Below, in pieces: positions 1 to 4,728 of a stretch of 5,981 nt of DNA. Where the stretch lies: NCBI GenBank assembly GCA_014858325.1, contig RKCM01000104.1, forward strand, positions 1 to 5,981, read 5' to 3'. The notes beneath the pieces were generated by a model. The model was not told where the DNA came from, searched no databases, and saw only the letters and a list, made by a program, of their open reading frames with translations. This DNA is from Oscillospiraceae bacterium. Lineage in GTDB: Bacteria; Bacillota; Clostridia; Oscillospirales; Ruminococcaceae. How positions within the stretch are numbered: position 1 is the first letter of the stretch; each line of letters starts with the position of its first letter. Made by a program: the position numbers and the translations under genes.

Positions 1-21
1 TGCTACAACGAGCTGGCATAA
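1..21 (+). CDS. C-terminal end of a truncated upstream gene, probably rnfG
   Basis: An open frame enters from the left edge, encodes the residues CYNELA and stops at TAA (19-21). Only six codons are visible, so the product cannot be recognised from sequence. The usual Rnf gene order is C-D-G-E-A-B and the next three genes are E, A and B, so this is most likely the end of rnfG, the subunit with a covalently bound FMN. The last base of its stop codon is the first base of the ribosome binding site of rnfE (AAGGAGG, 21-27), which fits tight operon packing. The identification rests entirely on context. Confidence 0.5.
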   Translation, partial: CYNELA

Positions 22-37
22 AGGAGGTTGGTAAGAA

Positions 38-703
38 ATGGCATCTGAAAACAAGTCCAAGGTAAGCATCCTTACCAACGGCATCATCAAAGAGAACCCG
101 GTTCTGCGTCTGGTCCTGGGCACCTGCTCCTGCCTGGCCGTCACCACGGCCGTTTCCAGCGCACTGGGCATGGGCGCAGCCTTCACCTTCGTGCTGGTCT
201 GCTCCAACATTCTGATCTCGCTGCTGCGCAACGTGATCCCCGCTAAGGTCCATCTGCCCTGCTACATCGTCATCATCGCAGGCTTCGTTACCATCGTGCA
301 GATGGTGATGCACGCCTACATGGTCAGCCTGTACACCGCACTGGGCGTCTTCCTGCCCCTGATCGTCGTCAACTGCATCATTCTGGGCCGTGCCGAGATG
401 TTCGCCTGCAAGAACAGCGTGGTGGATTCCGCACTGGACGGCGTGGGCATGGGCATCGGCTACACCCTCACCGTTGTGCTGATGGCTACCATCCGCGAGG
501 TCCTGGGCAGCGGCACCTGGCTGGGCTTCCAGGTCCTGCCCGAGAGCGTTGCCAAGATCGGCATCATGACCCAGGCCCCCGGCGCATTCTTCTGCTACGG
601 CGTCCTGATGGCCGGCTGTGTCTGGCTGGAAGGCAAGCTGGACGCTCGCATCGAGCGCAAGAGCTGCTGCGATATCGACAACCTGAAGAAGGAGGCAGAA
701 TAA
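38..703 (+). CDS. rnfE: RnfE, membrane subunit of the Rnf ferredoxin:NAD+ oxidoreductase
   Basis: This 221-residue, highly hydrophobic protein has about six membrane segments and matches the RnfE/RsxE/NqrD family. Visible landmarks are NPVLRLVLGTCSCLAVT at residues 20-36, corresponding to the family's LGxCPxLAVT, and VNCIILGRAEMFACKN at 111-126, corresponding to TNCxxxGRAEAFA. Cys30 and Cys113 lie where the RnfA/RnfE (NqrD/NqrE) pair is known to hold an intramembrane 2Fe-2S centre. Cys32 is an additional cysteine beside Cys30. The family transfers electrons across the membrane within Rnf, which oxidises reduced ferredoxin, reduces NAD+ and exports Na+ or H+. Length is normal. The ATG has a strong AAGGAGG (21-27) ten bases upstream. 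Only one base separates its stop codon from the rnfA start, implying co-transcription and probably translational coupling. Confidence 0.95.
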   Translation: MASENKSKVSILTNGIIKENPVLRLVLGTCSCLAVTTAVSSALGMGAAFTFVLVCSNILISLLRNVIPAKVHLPCYIVIIAGFVTIVQMVMHAYMVSLYTALGVFLPLIVVNCIILGRAEMFACKNSVVDSALDGVGMGIGYTLTVVLMATIREVLGSGTWLGFQVLPESVAKIGIMTQAPGAFFCYGVLMAGCVWLEGKLDARIERKSCCDIDNLKKEAE

Positions 704-704
704 G

Positions 705-1337
705 ATGTTCGTCAAACTTGCTGCGATCTTCTTCAGCATGATCCTGGTCAACAACTACGTGCTGGTGAAGTTCTATGGTATCTGCCCGTTCCTGGGCGTT
801 TCCAAGAAGCTGGACAGCTCTGTGGGTATGTCCGGCGCCGTCATCTTCGTTATGTTCATGGCCACCGCCGTGACCTTCCCCATCCAGATCTTCGTCCTGA
901 ACCCTGCCGGCCTGAGCTACCTGCAGACCATCGTCTTCATCCTGGTCATCGCCGTTCTGGTCCAGTTCATCGAGATCTTCCTCAAAAAGTATGTGGTCTC
1001 CCTGTATAACTCTCTGGGCGTCTACCTGCCTCTGATCACCACCAACTGCTGCGTGCTGGCCGTCACCATCCTGGTGGTGGACGACTACGGCGCAGACGTG
1101 GCGACGCTGGGCTTTGGCGCAGCTTACATCGAGGCTCTGGTCTGTGCCATCGGCGCAGGCGTGGGCTTCATGCTGGCCATGGTCATGTTCAGCGGCGTCC
1201 GCAAGCGTGTGGAGGCCTGCGATGCTCCGGCATCCTTCAAGGGCCTGCCCATCACGCTGATCGCTGCCGCCATCACCAGCCTGTCCTTCATGGGCTTTGG
1301 CGGTCTGGTGGAAAACCTGTTCAATGTAACGCTGTAA
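705..1337 (+). CDS. rnfA: RnfA, membrane subunit of the Rnf ferredoxin:NAD+ oxidoreductase
   Basis: This 210-residue integral membrane protein is homologous to RnfA/RsxA/NqrE and paralogous to RnfE, with inverted topology in the family. Diagnostic stretches are NNYVLVKFYGICPFLGVSKK (residues 16-35) and YNSLGVYLPLITTNCCVLAV (101-120). Cys27 in GICPFLG and Cys115 in TNC are the expected ligands of the intramembrane 2Fe-2S centre shared with RnfE. Cys116 is an extra neighbouring cysteine. About six membrane helices are visible, and there is no cleavable signal peptide. The ribosome binding site (AAGAAGGAGG, 686-695) lies inside the 3' end of rnfE, and the start ATG follows the rnfE stop by one base. 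The rnfB start lies 16 bases after this stop codon. Length is typical of the family. Confidence 0.95.
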   Translation: MFVKLAAIFFSMILVNNYVLVKFYGICPFLGVSKKLDSSVGMSGAVIFVMFMATAVTFPIQIFVLNPAGLSYLQTIVFILVIAVLVQFIEIFLKKYVVSLYNSLGVYLPLITTNCCVLAVTILVVDDYGADVATLGFGAAYIEALVCAIGAGVGFMLAMVMFSGVRKRVEACDAPASFKGLPITLIAAAITSLSFMGFGGLVENLFNVTL

Positions 1338-1353
1338 GGGAGGAAACAGAACT

Positions 1354-2247
1354 ATGAATATCGCATCAGCTGTTATCCTCTGCACCATCGTGGGCGCCAT
1401 CGGCGCCATTGTCCTGGTGGCTGCCGCTAAGTTCATGGCAGTCGAAGAGGATCCCCGCATCGAAGAAGTTGCCGCCTGCCTGGCCGGTGCAAACTGCGGC
1501 GGCTGCGGCTACGCAGGCTGCGCCGACTACGCGAAGGCTGTCGTTATGGACGGCGTCCCCTGCGACAAGTGCGCCCCCGGCGGCCCCAAGGCCGCCGCTG
1601 CCATCGCCAAGATCATGGGCGGCGAGGCCAGCGCTGTGGAGAAGAAGGCCGTGGTCCAGTGCCAGGGCAACTCCGAGCACTGCAAGCCCGCCTACGATTA
1701 CAAGGGCATCCAGACCTGTGCCGCCGCTGCCACCCTGTACGGCGGCCCCAAGACCTGCTCCTTCGCCTGCATCGGTCTGGGCGACTGCACCAAGGTCTGT
1801 AAGTTCGACGCCATCCACATCGTGGACGGCGTGGCTAAGGTGGATAAGGACAAGTGCACCGGCTGCGGTGCCTGCGCCAACATCTGCCCCAAGCACGTCA
1901 TCATGATCGACGTCGGCGGCCCCCGCAAGCCGGTGGTCCTGTGCTCCAATCAGGATAAGGGCCCTGTGGCCATGAAGGCCTGCACTACCTCCTGCATTGC
2001 CTGCGGCATGTGCGAGCGCACCTGTAAGTTCGACGCCATCCACGTCGTGGACGGCGTGGCCCGCATCGATTACGACAAGTGCAAGGGCTGCGGTATGTGT
2101 GCCCAGAAGTGCCCGAAGAAGATCATCCTCTTCCCGCTGAAGGACAATCCGTATCCTCCCGAGCCCAAGAAGCCCGCTGCCCCCGCCGCAGCGGCTGCCG
2201 CACCGAAGGCAGAGCCTGAGGCAAAGCCCGAGACCAAGGCAGAATAA
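1354..2247 (+). CDS. rnfB: RnfB, multi-cluster ferredoxin-like electron entry subunit of Rnf
   Basis: The 297-residue product begins with one membrane anchor (residues about 5-27). Next is the RnfB-type 4Fe-4S domain with Cys48-x2-Cys51-x4-Cys56-x16-Cys73. The RnfB-specific Cys135-x3-Cys139-x5-Cys145-x3-Cys149 motif comes after it. Classical ferredoxin motifs follow at Cys168/171/174/178, Cys214/217/220/224 and Cys243/246/249/253. There are 28 cysteines in all. In the known complex RnfB receives electrons from soluble reduced ferredoxin and passes them to the membrane subunits. Residues 269-297 form a Pro/Ala/Lys/Glu-rich tail that looks disordered. Multiple ferredoxin modules are normal in clostridial RnfB. 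Two of the modules are strikingly alike at the DNA level (separate entry). A GGGAGG ribosome binding site at 1338-1343 sets the ATG. This is the last gene of the operon, closed by a terminator 13 bases downstream. Confidence 0.95.
   Translation: MNIASAVILCTIVGAIGAIVLVAAAKFMAVEEDPRIEEVAACLAGANCGGCGYAGCADYAKAVVMDGVPCDKCAPGGPKAAAAIAKIMGGEASAVEKKAVVQCQGNSEHCKPAYDYKGIQTCAAAATLYGGPKTCSFACIGLGDCTKVCKFDAIHIVDGVAKVDKDKCTGCGACANICPKHVIMIDVGGPRKPVVLCSNQDKGPVAMKACTTSCIACGMCERTCKFDAIHVVDGVARIDYDKCKGCGMCAQKCPKKIILFPLKDNPYPPEPKKPAAPAAAAAAPKAEPEAKPETKAE
1798..2118 (+). repeat. Direct repeat of a ferredoxin module inside rnfB
   Basis: Bases 1798-1893 (residues 149-180) and 2023-2118 (residues 224-255) are tandem-type copies offset by 225 bases (75 residues). 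By eye the 96-base copies agree at about 76 positions, and the proteins agree at 24 of 32 residues. Identity is concentrated at the start: bases 1798-1835 and 2023-2060 differ at one position in 38. Both copies read CKFDAIH(I/V)VDGVA and end in CxGCGxCAxxCPK. The duplication of ferredoxin modules is ancient in the family. The very high 5' identity suggests gene conversion or strong codon constraint, which is an inference. Confidence 0.8.
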
Positions 2248-2260
2248 ACAAATTTCCGCA

Positions 2261-2295
2261 AAGAGAGACGTGCGAGAGCGCGTCTCTCTTTTTTT
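2261..2295 (+). terminator. Intrinsic terminator of the rnf operon
   Basis: AAGAGAGACG (2261-2270) pairs perfectly with CGTCTCTCTT (2281-2290). The stem can extend inward through T2271-G2280 (wobble), G2272-C2279 and C2273-G2278 to a GAGA tetraloop of the stable GNRA class, giving up to 13 base pairs. A run of seven T residues (2289-2295) follows directly. It lies 13 bases after the rnfB stop codon, so it should end the rnf transcript before the transporter gene. Confidence 0.95.
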
Positions 2296-2325
2296 GCGCT
2301 TTTTTCGTCTGCGCCCCTTTTGGGC

Positions 2326-2354
2326 TGGAAGTTGGCGGCAGCTTGTGCTATAAT
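2326..2354 (+). promoter_or_regulatory. Extended -10 promoter for the MFS transporter gene
   Basis: TATAAT at 2349-2354 is preceded by TGC (2346-2348), making a full extended -10 element. With a 17-base spacer the -35 position (2326-2331) reads TGGAAG, which matches the TTGACA consensus at only three of six positions, so the extended -10 probably carries the activity. Transcription would start near 2361, leaving about 75 bases of 5' untranslated RNA. The same ten bases, GTGCTATAAT, occur at the purA promoter. No operator is evident in the remaining leader. Confidence 0.75.
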
Positions 2355-2436
2355 TTTACATGAAAATGACAAAGACTGTGGAAAACGGTTTTTGCACTTT
2401 TTATGGATACAAACAGGGATAGAACAGAGGAGTCTT

Positions 2437-3585
2437 ATGGAGCAACAACAGACCAGCGCCCGCCTGCGGAATGCGGGCTTCGTCACCTTCTTTTTCAGCG
2501 GCATCTGCGCCATCTCCAGCGGTGTGGTGGTGAGCCTTTTGCAGGAGCGCTACGGCTTTGCCTACGGCATGACGGGCACCCTGCTCTCCCTTATGAGCAT
2601 CGGCAACCTGCTGGCGGGCTTCCTCACCGGCATCCTGCCGGGGGTTCTGGGCATGAAGCCCAGCGTCCTGCTGCTGACCACGGGTTATGCCGTGGGCTAC
2701 GGCCTCATGGGCCTGACGGGGGCGGAGCTGGTGCTCTCGCTGGCCTTCTTCCTGGTGGGCGTGGCCAAGGGCAGCGCCATGAATGCCTGCACCATCCTCG
2801 TCAGCACCAACTCCCAGGACCGCACCCGGGGCATGAACCTGATGCACAGCTGCTACGCCTGCGGCGCGCTGCTGTGCCCCTTCCTCATTGCGGCGGCTGG
2901 CCGGGTAAGCGCCGCGCTGGCCGTGTTCGCGCTGGCTGCGCTGGGCGTGGTGCTCTGGCTGGTCTACCTCGCCACCCCCATGGGCGGGCAGAAGGCAGGC
3001 AGCAAGGGCGGCAAAGAGAAAATTGATTGGAGCTTTCTGCGCTCCGCCCGCTTCTGGCTGCTGACGGGTCTGCTGTTCTGCCAGAACGCCGCCGAGCAGA
3101 GCGTCACGGGCTGGATGGTCACCTACTTTAAGGGCAGCGGCATCATCACCGGGGCGCTGGCGGCCTACACGGTCACCGTCATGTGGGGGGCCACCCTCGT
3201 GGCCCGGCTCCTCATCGCCTTCGTCTTCCCCTTCCGGCAGCCCCGCAAGGCCATGGTGGTCATGGGCATCAGCTGCACCATCTTCTACTTCTTCCTCATG
3301 CGGGCGGGCACGCAGGGCGCGGCCATTGCGCTGCTGTTTGCCTTTGCCTTCTCCATGGCCGGCATGAACCCCACCGCCGTGGCCAGCGCCGGCAAGATGA
3401 CCAGCGTCACCAGCATGGGCATCATGCTGCCGGCCGCCTCCAGCGGGGCCATCCTGATGCCCTGGGTCATCGGCTTTGTAGCCGAGCGCTCCGGCCTTTC
3501 CGCCGGAATGGCCTGCAACATCGTCCCCTGCATCGGGCTGGTGGTCTTCGCCCTCCTCGTGGCAAGACTGCCGGAAGAAAATTAA
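2437..3585 (+). CDS. Major facilitator superfamily transporter, substrate unknown
   Basis: The 382-residue protein is almost wholly hydrophobic, with roughly twelve membrane segments in two halves separated by a polar basic loop at about residues 182-205, as in the major facilitator superfamily. SIGNLLAGFLTGILPGVLGMK at about 54-74 occupies the motif A position, but the usual acidic residue is replaced (G61-FLT-G65). NLMHSCYACGALLCPF (134-149) and the EQSVTGW stretch near 220 recall sugar-type MFS proteins of the fucose/hexose branch. That resemblance is weak and the substrate cannot be assigned. The ATG at 2437 is chosen because AGAGGAG (2426-2432) lies just upstream and the hydrophobic region begins soon after. 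The open frame extends further upstream, but into the promoter. The gene is monocistronic between the rnf terminator and the palindromic element, and nothing nearby links it to a pathway. Confidence 0.88.
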   Translation: MEQQQTSARLRNAGFVTFFFSGICAISSGVVVSLLQERYGFAYGMTGTLLSLMSIGNLLAGFLTGILPGVLGMKPSVLLLTTGYAVGYGLMGLTGAELVLSLAFFLVGVAKGSAMNACTILVSTNSQDRTRGMNLMHSCYACGALLCPFLIAAAGRVSAALAVFALAALGVVLWLVYLATPMGGQKAGSKGGKEKIDWSFLRSARFWLLTGLLFCQNAAEQSVTGWMVTYFKGSGIITGALAAYTVTVMWGATLVARLLIAFVFPFRQPRKAMVVMGISCTIFYFFLMRAGTQGAAIALLFAFAFSMAGMNPTAVASAGKMTSVTSMGIMLPAASSGAILMPWVIGFVAERSGLSAGMACNIVPCIGLVVFALLVARLPEEN

Positions 3586-3587
3586 GC

Positions 3588-3674
3588 AAAAAAGAACCCT
3601 CTCTGTCATCACTCTGCGCTGCATGAGCTCCCCCCTCGGGGGAGCTGGCGCACGAAGTGCGACGGAGAGGGTTC
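3588..3674 (-). terminator. Likely terminator of queH formed by the palindromic element
   Basis: Read on the minus strand, the inverted repeat at 3594-3674 starts four bases after the queH stop codon and is followed at once by six T residues (complement of the A-run 3588-3593). This is a long stem plus U-tract. On the plus strand the stem is followed by TTCATTATT, a poorer U-tract, so termination of the transporter transcript there would be weaker. The stem is longer and more branched than a usual terminator. Confidence 0.6.
3594..3674. repeat. Nested palindromic intergenic element, MITE/REP-like
   Basis: The outer arms at 3594-3607 and 3661-3674 form a 14-bp terminal inverted repeat, GAACCCTCTCTGTC against GACGGAGAGGGTTC, with a single T-G wobble. 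Inside are a 9-bp hairpin (3626-3634 with 3638-3646, AGCTCCCCC/GGGGGAGCT) and a 5-bp hairpin (3649-3653 with 3657-3661, CGCAC-GAA-GTGCG). From memory, elements with CCCTCTC ends, an AGCTCCCC hairpin and a GCGCACGAAGTGCGACGGAGAGGG end are dispersed in intergenic regions of gut Oscillospiraceae. I cannot confirm copy number here. No clear target-site duplication is visible, and it is too short to encode a transposase. It sits between the convergent transporter and queH genes. Confidence 0.65.
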
Positions 3675-3678
3675 ATTA

Positions 3679-4293
3679 TTAAAGCCCGCGTGCCCGCGCA
3701 CTGAACTCGCACCCGCAGTAATCCTGCCGGTAGAGTCCATACTCTTCCGAGAGCTGCAAACTGCGCAGGTAGCCGTTCTGCTTTTTGAAATCCGAGGGCA
3801 GGTGCTTTACCCCAAACTCCGCTTCCAACTGCTGGCCGATCTCGTTGATGCGCTGGGCGTCCTTGTGGGGGCTGATGGAGAGGGTGGTGGTGAACCACTC
3901 GAACCCGTGCTCCTTTGCGTACTGGGCGGCCCGGCGCATCCGCAGCCGGTAGCAGACGGTGCACCGCCCGCCCCGCTCGGGCTCGGCTTCCAGCCCCTGC
4001 ACGGCGGTGTAAAACTCCTGGGGGTCGTAGTGATCTTCCACCACCGTTACCCCCAGCGGGTGGGCCTCGGCCACGAACTTCTTCAGCTCCTCGCCCCGGC
4101 GGTGGTATTCCTCGGCGGGCCAGGTGTTGGGGTTGTAGTAGAGGACGGTGATCTCAAAATATTGGCACAGCTGCTCCAGCACCGCACTGGAACAGGGCCC
4201 GCAGCAGGCGTGGAGCAAAAGCTTCGGGCGGCTGCCGCCCAGAGTTTTCAACACTTCGTTCATCTGCTGTGCAAAATTCAACTGCTTTGACAT
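3679..4293 (-). CDS. queH: Epoxyqueuosine reductase QueH
   Basis: This 204-residue protein of the QueH (former DUF208) family performs the last step of queuosine synthesis, reducing epoxyqueuosine to queuosine in the anticodon wobble position of tRNAs for Tyr, His, Asn and Asp. It is the non-homologous alternative to cobalamin-dependent QueG. All family signatures are present: LLLHACCGPCSS (residues 25-36; Cys30, Cys31, Cys34), YYNPNTWPAEEYHRR (52-66), GRCTVCYRLRM (109-119; Cys111, Cys114), TTTLSISPHKD (135-145) and GLYRQDYCGCEFS (186-198; Cys193, Cys195). The cysteines are the expected iron-sulfur/iron ligands. The start at 4293 is preferred because AAAGG lies nine bases upstream. An in-frame ATG at 4302 directly abuts that site. 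No other queuosine gene is in the window, so its partners are elsewhere or queuine is salvaged. It is transcribed divergently from the DUF896 gene. Confidence 0.93.
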   Translation of the reverse strand: MSKQLNFAQQMNEVLKTLGGSRPKLLLHACCGPCSSAVLEQLCQYFEITVLYYNPNTWPAEEYHRRGEELKKFVAEAHPLGVTVVEDHYDPQEFYTAVQGLEAEPERGGRCTVCYRLRMRRAAQYAKEHGFEWFTTTLSISPHKDAQRINEIGQQLEAEFGVKHLPSDFKKQNGYLRSLQLSEEYGLYRQDYCGCEFSARARGL

Positions 4294-4315
4294 CGGTTTC
4301 ATCCTTTGATATACT
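4287..4315 (+). promoter_or_regulatory. Strong sigma-A-type promoter of the DUF896 gene
   Basis: A perfect -35 box TTGACA (4287-4292) and TATACT (4310-4315) are separated by exactly 17 bases. TGA before the -10 (4307-4309) adds an extended -10 element. The predicted start is near 4322, leaving about 45 bases of leader. The -35 box overlaps the first codon of queH, and the -10 box sits just beyond the queH ribosome binding site, so the promoter is embedded in the start region of the divergent gene. Confidence 0.85.
4303..4307 (-). promoter_or_regulatory. Ribosome binding site deciding the queH start
   Basis: The minus strand reads AAAGG here. It is nine bases from the ATG at 4293 and zero bases from the in-frame ATG at 4302. 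The spacing favours the 4293 start, which gives MSKQLNF rather than MKPMSKQ as the N-terminus. Confidence 0.6.
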
Positions 4316-4326
4316 GAGATGACCCA

Positions 4327-4335
4327 ATTATAACA
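4327..4335 (-). promoter_or_regulatory. Extended -10 promoter of queH
   Basis: The minus strand carries TGT followed by TATAAT (plus-strand coordinates 4327-4335, with TATAAT over 4327-4332), an extended -10 element. The -35 position at 4350-4355 reads CTGTAT and is poor. A TTGAAA at 4339-4344 is too close to act as a -35. Transcription would start near 4320, giving a leader of about 27 bases. The element lies only a few bases beyond the expected start point of the opposing DUF896 promoter, so RNA polymerase could hardly occupy both at once. Confidence 0.55.
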
Positions 4336-4366
4336 CACTTTCAAATAAAATACAGGAGAATCCACA

Positions 4367-4570
4367 ATGACCAACGAAAAAATCGCACGGATCAACGAGC
4401 TGGCCCGCAAGAGCAAGGCCGAAGGCCTGACGGAGGCCGAAAAAGCCGAGCAGCAGGCGCTGCGCCGGGAATATCTGGATGAGGTGAAAGCCAACTTCCG
4501 CGCCCAGATGGAGCACACCTCCATCAAGGAGCCGGATGGAACCATCCATAAAGTGATCCGAAAAAATTGA
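4367..4570 (+). CDS. DUF896 (YnzC-type) small protein
   Basis: This 67-residue, charged, helix-forming protein carries the family pattern throughout: KIARINELARKSKAEGLTEAE (residues 5-25), then EQQALRREYLDEVKANFRAQM (29-49), corresponding to a helical hairpin, and a polar C-terminal tail. DUF896/UPF0291 members such as YnzC of Bacillus subtilis are 70-80 residues and cytosolic. Their molecular role is not established, although ynzC neighbours SOS-regulated yneA in Bacillus. No LexA site is evident here. AGGAG (4354-4358) lies eight bases before the ATG. It has its own strong promoter inside the queH start region. Its stop codon lies within the -35 box of the purA promoter. No terminator is visible before purA, so read-through into purA is possible. 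Confidence 0.88.
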   Translation: MTNEKIARINELARKSKAEGLTEAEKAEQQALRREYLDEVKANFRAQMEHTSIKEPDGTIHKVIRKN

Positions 4571-4595
4571 AAATCCCCCACGGTCGTGCTATAAT
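4567..4595 (+). promoter_or_regulatory. Strong sigma-A-type promoter of purA
   Basis: TTGAAA (4567-4572) and TATAAT (4590-4595) are spaced by exactly 17 bases, with TGC (4587-4589) completing an extended -10. The -35 box overlaps the TGA stop codon of the DUF896 gene (4568-4570). The predicted start is near 4602, giving a purA leader of about 125 bases. The sequence GTGCTATAAT is identical to that at the transporter promoter. Confidence 0.88.
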
Positions 4596-4601
4596 ACAAT
4601 T

Positions 4602-4728
4602 GAGCTGTTGCGGGCCCACGGAAAAAAGGGGCGCCGCAGCGGCGTAGGGTTGTTTCCAAGGTGGCGTATCCCGGGCAAGGTGCACGGAAAAGGCTGTCTT
4701 TTGAAAAAAGATAAAGAGGTCATTTATT
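4602..4728 (+). promoter_or_regulatory. Structured 5' leader of purA, candidate cis-regulatory RNA
   Basis: The leader can fold into an interrupted rod. TTGC (4608-4611) pairs with GCAA (4675-4678), and GGG (4612-4614) with CCC (4670-4672). CCAC (4616-4619) pairs with GTGG (4661-4664), and GGAAA (4620-4624) with TTTCC (4653-4657). The tip is a hairpin at 4631-4645 (CGCCG-CAG-CGGCG plus a wobble). Downstream, TCTTT (4697-4701) could pair with AAAGA (4713-4717), masking the ribosome binding site AAAGAGG (4713-4719). I see no terminator-like U-tract, so any control would be translational or through RNA stability. It does not match the purine, ZTP or other riboswitch consensus patterns I can recall. 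The pairings were found by eye; function is inference. Confidence 0.4.

Noticed and set aside
564..1460. 298-residue open frame on the minus strand across rnfE/rnfA/rnfB
   Set aside because: It lies antisense to recognised genes, has a low-complexity His/Asp/Gln/Arg-rich translation and follows from their GC-biased codons.
1366..2043. 225-residue minus-strand open frame opposite rnfB
   Set aside because: Its repetitive Ala/Gly/His/Asp translation mirrors the cysteine- and glycine-rich RnfB codons; it is not a gene.
2320..2436. Upstream extension of the transporter gene to a TTG start
   Set aside because: It would include the promoter and leader and has no ribosome binding site. ATG 2437 has AGAGGAG just upstream.
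2401..3624. 407-residue minus-strand open frame opposite the transporter gene
   Set aside because: The translation is a His/Gly/Glu/Ala-rich shadow with no domain character. The plus strand encodes a coherent membrane protein with a promoter and ribosome binding site.
3594..3674. CRISPR repeat or attachment site
   Set aside because: There is only one copy in the window, with no spacers, no integrase and no tRNA nearby; a nested palindrome fits better.
4294..4659. N-terminal extension of queH across the DUF896 gene
   Set aside because: It overlaps a real divergent gene and both promoters. The family homology begins just after the 4293 start.
4602..4728. Known purine or ZTP riboswitch, SRP RNA or 6S RNA in the purA leader
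   Set aside because: The conserved cores I know (for example CCGCCTGGGCA of ZTP, or GGAAGGAAGCAG-type SRP loops) are absent, and the length is too short for 6S RNA.
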